This document shows, in pieces, positions 1-12,803 of a stretch of 64,000 nt of DNA. This stretch comes from Siphonodentalium dalli (taxonomy: Eukaryota; Mollusca; Scaphopoda; Gadilida; Siphonodentaliidae): assembly GCA_032622095.1 (NCBI GenBank), contig CP136061.1:168585107-168649106 (forward strand), read 5' to 3'. A program made the translations under genes and the position numbers. How positions within the stretch are numbered: position 1 is the first letter of the stretch; every line of letters starts with the position of its first letter. Under the pieces are notes generated by a model, which was given only the letters and a program-made list of their open reading frames with translations, was not told where the DNA came from and did not search any database.

Positions 1-107
1 TGAGATTAGATACCACGTGATATGTTTAATATATATGCAAACTACATGAGTTGTTAAAGTTGTTTTGCTAGGTTTCTTTGATAAACACCTTATTGTATGG
101 CCACCAA

Positions 108-346
108 GACACGTAAATACCCATTTGTTAGAAGTTGTATAGCCACATAAAAACTAAAGCCACATTACTATTTCTAGCCACATAGGTCGTAGCCACATAT
201 CTACCGAGATAAAAGCGACAGAAGGGAAGCAACTCAAAACACCTAGACACGTAAATACCCATTTGTTAGAAGAAGTTGTATAGCCACATAAAAACTAAAG
301 CCACATTACTATTTCTAGCCACATAGGTCGAAGCCACATATCTACC
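108..346. repeat. two-copy tandem duplication, ~138 bp period
   Basis: A segment at 108-205 beginning GACACGTAAATACCC and ending in ATCTACC recurs at 246-346, with a 3-bp insertion (an extra AGA in TTAGAAGAAG) and a few substitutions. Both copies contain several AGCCACAT words. A third start, ACCCATTTGTT, at about 344 runs directly into the (GTCC)n head of the next repeat. No coding potential is seen. Confidence 0.85.
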
Positions 347-349
347 CAT

Positions 350-3300
350 TTGTTGGTATGTCCGTCCGTCCATCCGTCCGTCAACAATTCGTTGAACATC
401 TTCTCCTCTGAAACCGGAAGACCGAATTGGTTCATATTTGGTGTGGATGTTCCCTAGGTGACTCTCATTCAGATTTGTTCAAATGCGGTCACTGGGTCAA
501 ATAGTTGCGAAGCCAGGGCCATAACTCGATTCCTCCATAGTAATTCTTACAACGACTTCTTGTTCAGAACCATTGGGCAGATTTAGGTAATATTTGGTAT
601 GGAGGGTCCTTGGGTCACTGGTGTTCAGATTTGTTCAAATGAGGTCACCCGGTCAATTAGTTGAGAAACCAGGGCCATAACTCATAGTAATTCTTACAAT
701 AACTTCTTCTAAAAAAATATTTGGCCGATTTAGCTTATATTTGGTACAGAGATACCTTGGGTGACTGGGGTTCAGATTTGTTCAAATGGGGTCACTGGGT
801 CGAATAGGGGCAGAGCCAGGGACATAACTTTAAAAACAAAAAATTTAATTTTTGCATTTTGATCTTTAATTTTTGTTTAGGACACATCACAGCCTCATAT
901 TTTTTACCTAGATTTTTCTTAGCATGTTCTTCATCTTTATGGATTTTTGTATTGTTTATTTAACCCCTTCCACTCTTGTTTTGATATAGAATTCATCCAA
1001 GACAGGATTACTCAAACATTTTTCATCTGATCAACACCAAATTTGGTATATGAATTTTTGACACTTATATACAGATCAAGTTAAAATATGGGTTTGATCC
1101 GATATATTTTAACAGAGTTATGGCCCTTTATAATTCACACCTCTTTGCTATGCACTATTAATTTTTAAGAGAACACTGAAGCCTGTATTATTGAAAAAGC
1201 CAATTTATCATAGTGTGGTCACCCGATACTCTGCTGAAGACTGCTTGCTTCAGACCAGTTTACCATCTGTCATTACAAGACATGACATTAGCTAAACAAC
1301 TATTCTACCAGAGTCTACAAGGAATAGTCCATTGTTCATTTCTCCAAGCCTGGACATAGTGTGTCTGACATTTGCAGAATGAAGTCCCCAGATGGTGAAT
1401 TTAGTGTTGCTACCTCATACAACAGGCTAGCATCACCAAATACACCCTCAATTACCTTATTCTGCTTAGGCCTCATCTTCTGGGACAATTTTTTTTAAAA
1501 CATGTTTTAAAATTTGAAAAAAAGTGACACCATTATATATAACATCTGCAGAGTTATGAAACTTTACTCTTTAATGAAATTATGGAAACATTCCACCCTC
1601 CCCCACCACCCCCTCCCACATGGCCCAGGCCCAACCCTGCCATCAACCAACATCCCTTCCAAGCCATATCACCTCTCAATTTAATACCTCTTCTCACCAC
1701 AGAGGCATATATATCTGTAAAGGTACAGGTCATTAATTATATAAACTGGCCAGATGACATGTATTATTCTAATCTAAACATATCTGTTTGCAGAATGAGG
1801 TCCCCAGAGGGTGAATTTAGTTATGCTACCCTGCACAGCAGTCTAGCATCACCAAATACACTAGCCAGGGTCCTCATTCTGCTTAGGCCTCATCTTCTGG
1901 GAAGTATATAGGCACTTAAATTGACATTTTTACTTACTTTAGCCCTTCTGTTTAGTTTCTATATCCCCTAATTTGTGAATATAAAATGCATAATTGAGGT
2001 GCCCAATGGGAGCACATCACCAACTTTAACTGGAGAACTTCAATCTAATGCTATGTCTCCCATAGCAGTTGAGGCCTACATAGAATGAGGTCCCCAGAGG
2101 GTGAATTTGGTGATGCTAGCCCGCATTGCAGGATTGTGTCATTAAATTCACCCTTTGGGGACCTCATTCTGCAAATGTCAGACACTATGTTCAGACTTGT
2201 CTGTTCGAATATTATGTTCTTAACCACCAGTATCCAGTTGAACTCATTATACCCTGATTTTGCAAAGAAAACTTGGGGGGTATATTGGATTGAATTTGTC
2301 AGTCTCTATGTCAGACTGTTCTCCCATCCATCCATCTGTCATTATGTCTCTATCCGTCCATCAATTGTTTTCTTCTCCAGATACATATTAAAGACCAAAT
2401 GGGTTTATATATTTAGGTGTGGATGTCCCCCAGGTGACTCACATTCAGATTTGTTCAAATGAGTTCATCAGGTCAAATAGGTGAGAAGTCAGGGCCATAA
2501 CTCTTTCCTTCCATAGTAATTCTTAAAACAATTTCTTCTCAAGAACCATCTGGACTATTTAGATTATGTTTGGTATGGAGGGTCCTTCGGTGACTGGGGT
2601 TTAGATTTTTTCAGATTTGGGGTCATTTTAGGAAAATCAGTTCAGTTCAACTCTTAAAATCTAATGTCTGAAATTACCAAATGAATGGATCTCATAGATG
2701 GGGATTCATGTTTGTTCAAATAGGGGCGGAGATAAGAGATTTAATTATCAACCAGCCACCCTACCTGTGCTCCGGCGGAGCTATAGTCATCATTCCTCGT
2801 CCGTCCATCGTCTGTCCGTCCATCCGTCCGACAACAATTATTTGAACATCTTCTCCTCTGGAACCATAAGACCAAATGGGTTCATATTTGGTGTGGATGT
2901 TCCCTAGGTGATTCTCATTCAGATTTGTTCAAATGCGGTCACTGGGTCAAATAGTTGCGAAGCCAGGGCTATAACTCTTTCCCACCATAGTAATTCTTTT
3001 AAACATCTTCAGAACAATAAGACCGAATGGTTTCATATTTGGTGTGGATGTTCCCTAGGTGACTCACATTCAGATTTGTTCAAATGAGTTCACTTGAAAT
3101 AGTTGCGAAGCCAGGGCCATAACTCTTTCCCTCCATAGTATTCTTAAAGTGACTTCTTCTCAAATACCATCAGGCTATATGGGTTCATATTTGGTATGAA
3201 GGATCCTTGGGTGACTGGGGTTCAGATTTGTTCAAATCAGGTCACTGGGTCAAATGTGGGCGGGGCCAGGGACATAACTCCAAATTTTTTGTTTTAGATT

Positions 3301-3431
3301 AAACTCTTTAGATATCTACTTCTTTTAAAGTGATTATGAAAAGTTCTGACTGTTGTGGTCTCCAGAGTCCCAGTCTTATCAGTCTTTGCAGTCTGGTGAG
3401 CGACCCCACAGTCATTGACTGTCTTGTTATT
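350..3431 (+). mobile_element. composite HINE/pearl-like repeat, copy A (~3 kb)
   Basis: The segment starts with a GTCCGTCCGTCC stretch at 358-381. Degenerate monomers follow, each with a TTCAGATTTGTTCAAATG word and an AGGGCCATAACTC word (360-830). Next come a monomer ending AGAGTTATGGCCCTTT (990-1135), three copies of a block around GAATGAGGTCCCCAGAGG (1378, 1794, 2082), another head with monomers (2240-2640), a nested third head at about 2775-3290, and a tail at 3332-3431 ending GACTGTCTTGTTATT. The same blocks occur in the same order at 37666-40205. Microsatellite-like head plus tandem monomers fits the non-autonomous Helitron-related elements of molluscs; that assignment is from memory. 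Several small reading frames inside it are chance products. Confidence 0.75.
2082..2170. repeat. inverted repeat with ~27-bp arms inside composite repeat A
   Basis: AGAATGAGGTCCCCAGAG at 2082 is matched by its reverse complement ending at 2170, with an arm of about 27 bp and a loop of about 35 bp. The equivalent hairpin in copy B is at 38914-39006. The arm sequence also appears unpaired at about 1378 and 1794, so the hairpin probably arose by inverted duplication of a repeat end. Confidence 0.8.
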
Positions 3432-6400
3432 TTAAGACTTAGTGAAGCGACATACGAAAAATCCTGAAAAGGAACGTCCCAAGTGGTAAAATGTATATTA
3501 TTTTAATGACCATATAGAATAATATTTCATATGAACATTAGTTTCACCAATAATACATCTTATCAATTGGAAAAATAAAAGTAAAAAATTTATTCCGCCG
3601 TTCAATGTCATAAAATTCGAACTAAAGTTGTCGCTTGGGATTGGAGCCACGAATGATCGCATAATGCACAGTATTTTGTTTTATTAAATGTAGAATACAC
3701 ATGCAAATTAGCCAGAGAAATTGCCATCCAAATTTGTTATTAAAAGAGTATCATAATCGAAGATGGCTTTCAATATGGCGGCCAATTTTAAATTCAAGAT
3801 TTAGTGAACGGACATACGACAAATTCAGAAAAGGAATGTCCCCAGTGGTATATTATATATAATTGTACTGACTACATAGAATATTTCATATCAAACATTA
3901 GATTCAGCATTGATCTTTATTGTCAATTGATGAAATAATTAGACAAAAACTGGATCACCCCTACAGTCACAAACTTCCACACAAATGGGCCACTGTGGAT
4001 TGTGGTACAGGCCAAAAAGAAATGAGCATACATTTTGGATTTCATTTGTGCTGAATACGATAAAGAAACAAAAAGTTTGAAGTCACACCCACTATTGCGC
4101 CATAATGGCGGCCAATATGGCATTTAAGTTTAATGTCAACACTTTGTAAACAACTAGTACGATATGCGGGCAAATAAACGTCTCATATGGTATTACTTAT
4201 GTGTATGTTTCCATTATTACATGGCAATTTATTGTTTGCGTGATGACGGAGACCAAAATGTGGTGGTCAACTATAGAAACAAAAAATCAGATGAGCTTTG
4301 TCATGTCTCGAATTTATAACACTTCGTGAAAACAAATACGGGAAATCAGGACAAATGACGTCTCCAGTTGTATATATATTGTGTCGATTCATCACATTCA
4401 TTTCATTACAATAGTCATATGAAGTAGTAGTTCTGTTATCAACATATCTTTTAATTTGCGAAATAATAAACACAAAACTCAACATTCCTCATATCGAAAG
4501 TTAAAACAATGCGCACAAAGGTATCTCTGAGAATCATAACCAAGAATAAAACAACAAATGCGCAGTTGTATATGTCATTTAGTGTTCACATGTATTTTTT
4601 TATTATTAATTGTTTATTGTTTTATTATGAATTGTATTGTTAGCATATTGGTGTTTATACAAATAAATCGTTTCGTTTAGTGTGACATAATTATGTTAGA
4701 ACCACACTCGCTATAAGATGGATCTCAAAATACAAGATGGCATCCCATAATATAGATGTCATTTCAATTTTGCGAAGAAGTACAACAGCCAGAAAAAAGA
4801 CTTCCTTTTGTGATGCTTTGCGCTGGATTTGTTGTTGAAGTGTCAGTTGTTTTCAACAACCGTTTGCTCTGGTGCCGATAGTCGATAAGTTAACTTTTCA
4901 ATAATACTATTTTGGAATAGAATAACATTAACATATATGTTATCTTCATAAAGATGAGCAACATTTGCTTTTATCAATCATAAAAATTACATGGCTCTGA
5001 TGGCTTACCATTCAATTAACGTTCAGTGACTAAAGGTTAAACATAACTCCAGTGACGACATGTTTATACAGACAGATGGATCTGAGAAATACAATTATTA
5101 TTCCCATATTTTCATTGAATATGAGTCATACAATGTGATTCTATGCATTCACAGCAATGGGCACTTGAGCATGGCATGTCCAGGTTTTCGTGAGAACAAA
5201 AATGACTATTCTGGGTGAACAACAACACAACACTATACACCAGTGATTTTTAGTTGATTACATCACACTGACTAACACTCAGTTACTTGTATCCCCATAA
5301 AACACCAGATCGACGACGAAGGTGTTATAAATCCCGATTAGTAACACTGATATGAGGTCCATGTTAAGTGAAAATAACTTTCGAATATCTGCCAGTTTGG
5401 GGTAGGTGGCTTATGTATGGACTGAGTATATTGCTTCCGCGGTAAGATCGGCGCTGTCTTTCCGCCACCCATAAGAATACAATGTATGTTGTGATATGGC
5501 CTAGTCGCCATAGACCAAACCGTAAACACAATTTGGATATCTATATATAAAGACTAATGACTAGTGTCTATTGTGAATTGCCTTATGCCTGTCGCCATTT
5601 CAATTGTGTTAATAGCCTACAGCTTTTCATTACTTACCATTTTATCCATTTCAAATGCCACCAGACTCAAAAGAACCGTGGATAAAACAAACGTTTTAGT
5701 GACATTCTGGTTTTCTTGTGAGTTGCGTGATTATGATTAGAATATAACGGCAATCATAAATGCAACACCAATGTGCATGTTCAATGGAGATTATCGCACT
5801 ATAACCTATGTATCAATAAAATGTATTAGCATGAGAGATTGCTATACATGTATAGTCAGACCCACGTCCCTAAGAACTAATACAGATATGATATCCGCCG
5901 AAGATATAGAAGATTGAATTTTAATTAGTCTTGCCCGGAAACTCAATATCTTCTGTTTGTAACATATATGAATCCGATTGACATTCACAACCATTTAACT
6001 CACAACTTAGTCGGGACTTAAATGTCAATGTACGGAAAAACATGCACATCAAGCAACATATGGCGAGAACAACTTATATTCATAGGTATGTGGTGTTGCT
6101 TTCTTGTTTGACGCTGAGCCGAAACTCGAACGATTATACAAAGCAGCAACCTCTCTATCACTATAACGCCTATTTATAAACCATTGTACGCTGATTGCAT
6201 TATATGGACATTGTGGTCCCATGTTATGTCATTAAAGAGAATTTTGTGTGTGCGATGATGAATAATTTCGTGTATCATTAATAGGTAATTACTATGATGT
6301 GTGAACTTTGATTGCTCGTGGACTCATATCCAACTTTGGCAAAACCAGAGATCGATAAGATATCTTATTTACTGGATTTCAAAATGTATGCCATTTTTTG

Positions 6401-8200
6401 TTTTTTTGCGTTACTGCATAAAACAACAGATGGTGATTCTGTTATTTAATGTTTCGTGTGGCCAAAACTGTTGCAAGGCTCTCTGAAAATATTGGTGAAA
6501 ATTCAAAAGGACATGTTAAGGAGCACTGCACATTCAAGACTATCACAATATATTAATGATAGCAATATGTTAGTATTGAACATTACAACATCACTTCGTA
6601 CCGCATCGAGTGCATGATTATTTGTAATGGTCAATGACCATCCTCTATTATTACCAGTTGTCTACATATTGTTAATTCTTTACTTACTTAACGTCCCAAA
6701 ATGACACCAAATGTGTCAAACAATAGTCAAATGTGCATTGGAGATCAATGCACGATACACGATTAGGCAAATTAAACTATTTAAGTCATTCTCGGAATTT
6801 CACTAAGTGTTTTTAATTTTTGGTAGGTTTGTCTTTCTCCAAATATTTTATATAAAGTTCCTGATAATTGTTAATTTAAACCAAACAACCTAAACATTCA
6901 ACAAATTCAAATTTCCATCAAGTATTAATCCTGGCGTCACACCTGTGTCATAGCTAAGGGTGTGACATTTGGAATCTGATGTAGGATACCACCAAACCAA
7001 TGGAAAGACACGGCTTACCCGCCCTTACGGAGCTGATCAACAGTTTATGGAAGTTAATTTGAGACAATCACGTCAAAGCTTTATCTGAAAAAAATGTTGT
7101 CTTACCACCATCACTCAAACAGAACATATCGACGTCTAATATAAACACACAATCTAAACAATATATCGCTTCAAACTGCCGTATGATACATTTTGACCGA
7201 CTTTCGTATTCATTGTTCGCAGCGTGTTGGCATTAAAATTAGCCGTCATATTGGGCGTCATCTTGGATTTTGGTTGTCTACTAAGACCAGATGTGGATGC
7301 AAATTTTACATTTTATGTTTCTTCGTTGTATTCAACACAAAGTAATTCCGAACGATTTGCTTAATTCTTTGCATTCTGGACTATAGTCACAAGTGCCGCC
7401 ATTATGAGGACGTTTGTGACTGGGTGTTGATTAAGTTTTTGTTTACTAATTCTCCAACTGATAAGATAGACTAATGGTGAAACTACTGCACCCTATGAGA
7501 TATCGTCTAGTCACTTCAATGATATACAATATGCCACAGGGGACGTTCCCTTTTAGTTCGTTCGTATGTGCGTTCGCTAAGTGGTACAATTAAAATTGGA
7601 CGCCATATTGGACGCCATTTTGTTGTATCAAACTCTTCTAATAGTGAATATGGATGGAAATTCATACCTGTCACTTCGTATGTGTGTTGTACACTAAATA
7701 AAACAACATACTGCGCCTAATGCTATCACTCGTGGTTCCAATCCCAGTCGATAACTTTATTTCGAATTTTATGACATTGGATGGAGGGATACAGTTCTAC
7801 CTATTAGCTTACCAATTGAAAAGATATATTAATGGTCAAATTAATGTTTGATATGAAATGTTATTCTATGTCGTCACTACCATAATATAGATTTTACCAC
7901 TGGGGACGTTCCTTTTCTGGATTTTTCGTATGTCGCTCCACAGAGTCTTAAAATAAAAGCTGAATGCCATATTGGACGCCATCTTGGATTTTGATACTCT
8001 TCTAATGGTGAATATGGTTGGAAATTTGCATTTTACATTTGTTATACATGTGTGTTCTACACGAAATAAAAGGAAATACTACGCACTATTCTATCATTTT
8101 GGGATCCAATCCCAGGCGATGGCTATACTCAGCATTTTATGACATTGGGGGAGGGGTAAGTTTTCTTCAATTTATTACAATATTAGTAGGGATAGGGTAA
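3432..8200. mobile_element. large inverted-repeat element 1, non-coding, ~4.8 kb
   Basis: The left arm (about 3432-4500) and the right arm (about 7080-8200) are diverged reverse complements. Matching landmarks are GACATACGAAAAATCC with GGAACGTCCC on the left and GGACGTTCC with TTTTTCGTATGTC on the right; AATGTCATAAAATTCGAA and its complement TTCGAATTTTATGACATT; and AATATGGCGGCCAA with its complement. Each arm is itself tandem: landmarks recur at 3448 and 3815 on the left and at about 7203, 7562 and 7926 on the right, a period of about 360-366 bp. The left edge abuts the end of composite repeat A. I found no clear target duplication and no transposase; the middle (4500-7080) has only short chance reading frames. 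Probably a non-autonomous foldback-type transposon. Confidence 0.75.
4500..7080. other. non-coding centre of inverted-repeat element 1
   Basis: About 2.6 kb between the two arms. It is AT-rich and no reading frame longer than about 60 codons looks coding. No domain, splice pattern or internal repeat was recognised. Confidence 0.5.
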
Positions 8201-8686
8201 TAAAGTTAATACCTCCGGGTAGAAAATACTCCATTCTTTCCAAACATATATGACAAGATAGGCTCAATCCAGCGTGCTAGTTTTGTACAGAGTTGACGGG
8301 CGACAGTTTCTCTGAATCATCATGATTTTTTGACGCATAACGTTACGCATAACGTCGTGAAATCTCAAACAAACCAGAAAAAATAAGAACGTTCCAATCT
8401 AGTATCACCATGTACCACATAATAACAAATAAAACGTTCTGTTTTTTGGTGATATGCTTAACTTTTAACCAATTGTGTATAGCTGGCCAACCGCTGAAAA
8501 CAGGCTAATTTTTCGGTAGGGTACCTCCACAAATAGTCTTACCATACATAGCTGCCACCAATTCCGGCAAGGCCAAGAATCATTTTTATAAATGATATAT
8601 ATTTACCTTCCATAAAAGGTTGGTTTCAACTTGTTCTACCGAGGGTAGGGGTATCCGACCACTTTTGGCGTTTGGCCGCTCTTCTA
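8201..8686. other. spacer between two large elements, nothing recognised
   Basis: About 480 bp with no gene. It holds a short direct repeat of GCATAACGTTACGCATAACG type at about 8333-8353 and two loosely inverted GGTAGGGTACC / ACCGAGGGTAGGGG words near 8515 and 8638. The meaning is unknown. Confidence 0.4.
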
Positions 8687-9904
8687 TAATTACAATTAAC
8701 CCCACGCAGTCGGATTTCTAGAGCACGAGGTCAGCACGGGTCCCGACATATTCGTCGTGATTTCATATAAATTGTCATGTTTACCTAATTTCGAGGTGCC
8801 TGGACACTATACAGATATATCCCTGCACATTAGTTGATGCTTAGGTGTAGACAGTGTGACTGCTGGTAATGGAAAACCACCCCACGCAGTTGAAATTTGG
8901 GAAAAGTAGGTCATCACGGACTTCAATACTTCTATGTACAAACCGAACATTATCGCTATTATGGCCCGATTTTAGGTCTCCAGGACACTCCACACGCATA
9001 ACCCACGAACATGATAGGTATGTCATTGTGGTCAACACGTCAGCCCTAATTACAATTTAACCCCACGCAACCTGGATTTCTAGAGAACGCTGTCAGCACG
9101 TGTCCCGACATATTTGTCGTGATTTCATTTAAATGTCATTTTTACCTAAATTCAAGGTGCCAGGACACTCTATAGAGATATCCCTCCACATTAGTTGATG
9201 CATATATGTGTAGACATTGTGACTGCTGGTAATGGAAAACCACCCCACGCAGTTGAAATTTGGGAAAAGTAGGTCATCACGGACTTCAATACTTCTATGT
9301 ACTAACCAAACATTATCGCTATTATGTCCCGATTTTAGGGCTCCACGACACTCCACACGCATAATCCACGAACATGATAGGTATGTTATTGTGGTCAACA
9401 TGTCGGCCCTAATTACAATTTAAACCCATGCAGCCGGATTTCTAGAGAACAAGGTCGGTCAGCACGGTTCCCGACATATTCGTCGTGATTTCATATAAAT
9501 GTCATTTTTACCTAATTTCGAGGTGCCAGGACAATCTAAAGAGATATCCCTCCACATTAGTTGATGCATATGTGTAGTCATTGTGACCGTTGGTAATGGA
9601 AAACCATCCCACGCAGTTGAAATTTGGGAAAAGTAGGTCATCACGGACTTCAATACTTCTATGTACAAACCGAACATTATCACTATTATGGCCCGATTTT
9701 AGGTCTCCAGGACACTCCACACTCATAACACACGAACATGATAGGTATGTGCTTGTGGTCAACACATCAGCCCTAATTACAATTTAACTCCACGCAGCCG
9801 GATTTCTAGAGAATGAGGTCAGCACGGGTCCTGACATATTCGTCGTGATTTCATATAAATTGTCATTATTACCTAATTTCGAGGTGCCAGGAAACTCTAC
9901 AGAG
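8687..9904 (+). repeat. left array of the 363-bp repeat, about 3.35 units
   Basis: The landmark GGATTTCTAGAG recurs at about 8713, 9074, 9436 and 9800 (spacing 361-364). Each unit also contains GGAAAACCACCCCACGCAG and AACATGATAGGTATGT. The array stops inside a unit just after CTCTACAGAG at 9904, where the core begins. Reading frames of 60-90 codons on both strands recur once per unit; they simply follow the repeat. Confidence 0.9.
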
Positions 9905-12670
9905 CCAGTCCAAGGACATCTCCAGGATAGGCCGGGGCACAGTGCAGACCTCGTCCCCGATGATGACACGGGGGATGAACTTCTGCCCCATGCGGTCGGG
10001 CGTTCAGTCATTCTGACCACTCCATCGGAAGAAGCTGTGGTATGTCTGGGCTTTGACCCCACGTCCCCGCATTTGTTTGGCTAGGCGATGGGTGAGGGTA
10101 AACCGAGGGGGTCTCTTACCCGGAAGAGCTCGATCGCTCTTGTGGTCTTGCCACTGCCCCCTCCACCATTAAGGTAGGTCAGCCGGTGCCGGGTCAGTTC
10201 GTCGTTGTAGCTGGGTGCCGTTGATTCGGCCATCGGTTTGGCTTGGCTACAGTATTCTGGCTTGGAGAAGTACACGGCATGTTCCTGCGGCATGTACAAC
10301 TGCTCCCCTTTGTCACGCCACTGAGCGGCATGAACCCTGTCTTGGGCCGGTGGCCTGAGTGTTAGCTCGAAGTGATACCTGAGACAGTTGCAGCAGTTTC
10401 CTGGGAGATGCTCCTCCTGCTCCACCGTCACGCTTCTGCAACGCGGTCTTCTGGAAGTAAATGCTATCAGTGGCCACCCAGACAGCCTCATCGGGTTCAA
10501 ATCTTGCCAGCATATCGAGGAGGTTGATGTGGGCATATGTCAGCATTGAGGCCCTCAGGTAGGTGTACTGGGGCTGCGAGCCATCGTAGTATGTGAGAAT
10601 GTGGCCCAAGGGACACCGTTGGGGTGCGCCAACCAGACTTCCGCTTTTGCGGGTGTCACTTACCAAGAAGTCAAGTTCTCCCTGGTCGACCACAAGCCTC
10701 CGTGTTAGTTTTTGGCCGTCGGCCTTGCTGCCCTGGGTGAACTTGCCTATGATGCTGCAGCCTTGATTACGATCTTCAGGGAGACCTCGGTTTGTTTCTC
10801 AAAGTTGATGATGGCCTCACGGACCATTCAGGCTCTTCAGGAGACCTGACTCAACCAGGAACGTCAGCAGGGGTGTGGAGGCCCAGCCCTGCTCTGCGAA
10901 ATTCTTTCCGAACCAGGTGGGGATGACGGGATGACAGTTAGGGGCGAACTCCCATTCCTGGACCTCGGCGAAACTGGTGCCGATATCTTGGGAGAGGGGG
11001 CCGTTGATTGCGACCCGGGTCATGCGGTGGCTGGGGTGCCCGAATCTGTCAAAATATGGCTTGGCCTCACCGTGATCTTGGAAGCTGGCTTGGTAGCAGG
11101 CTTTCATGTCAATGCTGACGACGTCTGTTGTATCGTAGCCCATCGCATTCCAGAGGCCTCCATGACCATGCTCGACACAGGCTTTCTGAATGTCATCTCC
11201 GAGGTTAGCCAGGGTCGGTTTCCAGCCGTTGTGGTCTTTGGCCATGATACTGGCTGCATGGTTCACCCCGAAGACTCGGTCTGCGGAGCGACTCATCGCC
11301 CAGATCTCTACAGACTTTCTGGAGGTTTTGGTGAGTCTCCTGTGTCCTGTAGGTGCGGCCGTCATGGAGCACAAACTGGTCGACATTGAGCTGCCTGTCT
11401 TGGCCCCCCAGCAGCCAGACTGCAATCGGTTCATCTTGGGTTGCCCCTCTGATTGTTTGCCAGACGTCGCCTTCATAGAAGTGGACCTCCCTGGATTGTG
11501 GGAAGTGCAGGTCTTTGGACATGCATGGCCTTTGTGGCAGATGAGCTCCACTTTACCTCTGATCCCGTTGCCCCCAAGCTGGTATTTCCCGCTGGTGTAC
11601 ATGTCCTCGCCAGCTATGTCCCTGATAATGATCGCTCGCTTCAGTATCTTCTCCAAGTCTGCAACGTCCTCGAGTGTGGCACCTGTTTGATGAACTCGCT
11701 TCTCCCACTCCTCAATTTTCTTTCTCCTCGTGGGCGTAAGTCCCTGCCCTCTCAGAGCACCTTCAAAATGTTCCACCACTCTCTGGGCAACACAGTTGAG
11801 GTCGCCGTCCATCATTGGAGCTAGGTTTGCAGGGTCTGGGTCTCTGAGGTGGTAGATGCCATAGACAGCCGTGGTGACTGGGTAGGCGTTCTGGTAAAAC
11901 ACCTGATCGATTCCGCTCAATGCACCAGGCTTCGTGTCTTGAGTGATTTCAACAATATCTTGGCCCTTCTTCCCCTCTGTTCTGACCGGGTCGAACTTAT
12001 CCTCGACGACCCACCGTCGTTACGCTCACGCAAGTACTTGATTCTTAGGACGAACTCGCCCTCTGATATAGTCGTGAGGAGCTGTTCTGCCCTCTCATTC
12101 GTCATGCAGGCATTTCTGACCCCCGTGGGGACCATTGACATCGTTGGCGTTGACTCCCTCTACTCTCCATGTGGAATAGACTGCGGCTGCGCCGTAGACT
12201 TTAAACTTGTCTTTGGCATCGTTCATCTTGCCAACCCACGGTTCGTCGGCCGGTAACCTCACTGGGTGTGGCACCTGGTGGATATCGAGGTCAAATTTTC
12301 CCCTCTCCCTCAGTTTTCTGAGAACCAGCGGACCGCAGGACATCCCATCGGCTCTTCCTTATACCACCGTGCCTCAACAGTTCTCTTCTCCTGGTTGGTC
12401 TCTTCTCGAGCGCTTTCGCGCGCAGAGACGCTGTAACCTGGCGTCGATCTGTTTAATCTCGCTGTCTCTCTGACTGTGCTTGTGTGGGTTGCCCCAATCC
12501 CCAAGAATGGTCGGGAACCTGCCTGTCTTCTGCGCCCGCCGCAAACGTGATTTTAGCTCCGCACCACGGTGAGATAAAATTGCCTTGATCAAATCAATCT
12601 TTCGAAGTGAGGAATACCCCGTCAAACCAAGATCTTTGGCTTGGGCTCAAAGCTCGCGTACAGTAGACAT
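9905..12670 (-). pseudogene. decayed SAP-like / family B DNA polymerase / SF1 helicase fusion, truncated
   Basis: The reading begins at an ATG at 12670-12668, only 36 bp after the stop of an upstream fragment. The head (residues about 8-30, with GLTGYSSLRKIDLIKA) resembles a SAP or Rho-N nucleic-acid-binding fold. Polymerase motif A is visible at about 11115 (SIDMKACYQASF, with YQ where most relatives have YP) and motif C at about 10460 (VATDSIYF). A conventional motif B was not recognised. A Walker A loop (GGGGSGKTT) follows at about 10160, then helicase motif Ia-like and Walker B-like words (TYHSFFRW and a VII.DE pattern) at about 9940-10040. Motifs III-VI are absent because the array begins at 9904. 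Breaks: in-frame TGA at 12649-12647, and frame changes near 12400, 12350, 12120, 12020, 11530, 11320, 10815, 10700, 10480 and 10080. The core is much richer in G+C than its flanks, suggesting foreign origin. From memory, similar polymerase-helicase proteins are multicopy in some invertebrates and arbuscular fungi. Confidence 0.8.
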
Positions 12671-12706
12671 GTCCTGAATAGGTATACCAATTATAATCGT
12701 ATCTCT

Positions 12707-12803
12707 CTAATAGAAAAATTCAATAGCCACCAGCCGAGCAAATTCCTTATCCATAGCCTCCAACCGAGCAAATTCCTTTTCCGCAGCCCTTTTCTCTCTG
12801 TTA
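12707..12803 (-). pseudogene. C-terminal remnant of an upstream coiled-coil reading frame
   Basis: On the minus strand an open frame enters from the right-hand repeat and ends at a TAG (12709-12707), 36 bp before the ATG of the polymerase gene. Its last ~30 residues are charged and heptad-like, with two copies of KEFARLEA / KEFARLVA encoded by an imperfect direct repeat around 12730-12775. It is cut at the core edge, so only a C-terminus would remain. Tight head-to-tail spacing with the next gene suggests a compact viral- or plasmid-like gene order. It could also be a chance frame. Confidence 0.4.

Noticed and set aside
1582-1911. 109-codon frame starting METFHPPPPPPPTW.
   Set aside because: Lies within composite repeat A; the proline run is a C-rich low-complexity tract.
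8841-9787. Series of similar 60-90-codon proteins on both strands.
   Set aside because: They repeat once per 363-bp unit and mirror each other on both strands; repeat-derived frames rather than genes.
8687-9904. CRISPR-like regular repeats.
   Set aside because: The unit is ~363 bp with no short conserved repeat / unique spacer alternation, and the genome is eukaryotic.
10931-11824. Long plus-strand reading frames (up to 166 codons) inside the GC-rich core.
   Set aside because: They lie opposite the polymerase gene and show no motifs; GC-rich coding DNA gives long shadow frames.
9905-12803. Bacterial contamination as explanation of the GC-rich core.
   Set aside because: It is joined on both sides to the same host-type 363-bp array at matching positions and encodes a polymerase-helicase type not typical of bacterial chromosomes.
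9905-12803. Maverick/Polinton identity.
   Set aside because: No retroviral-type integrase, cysteine protease, packaging ATPase or capsid genes, and the ends are tandem arrays.
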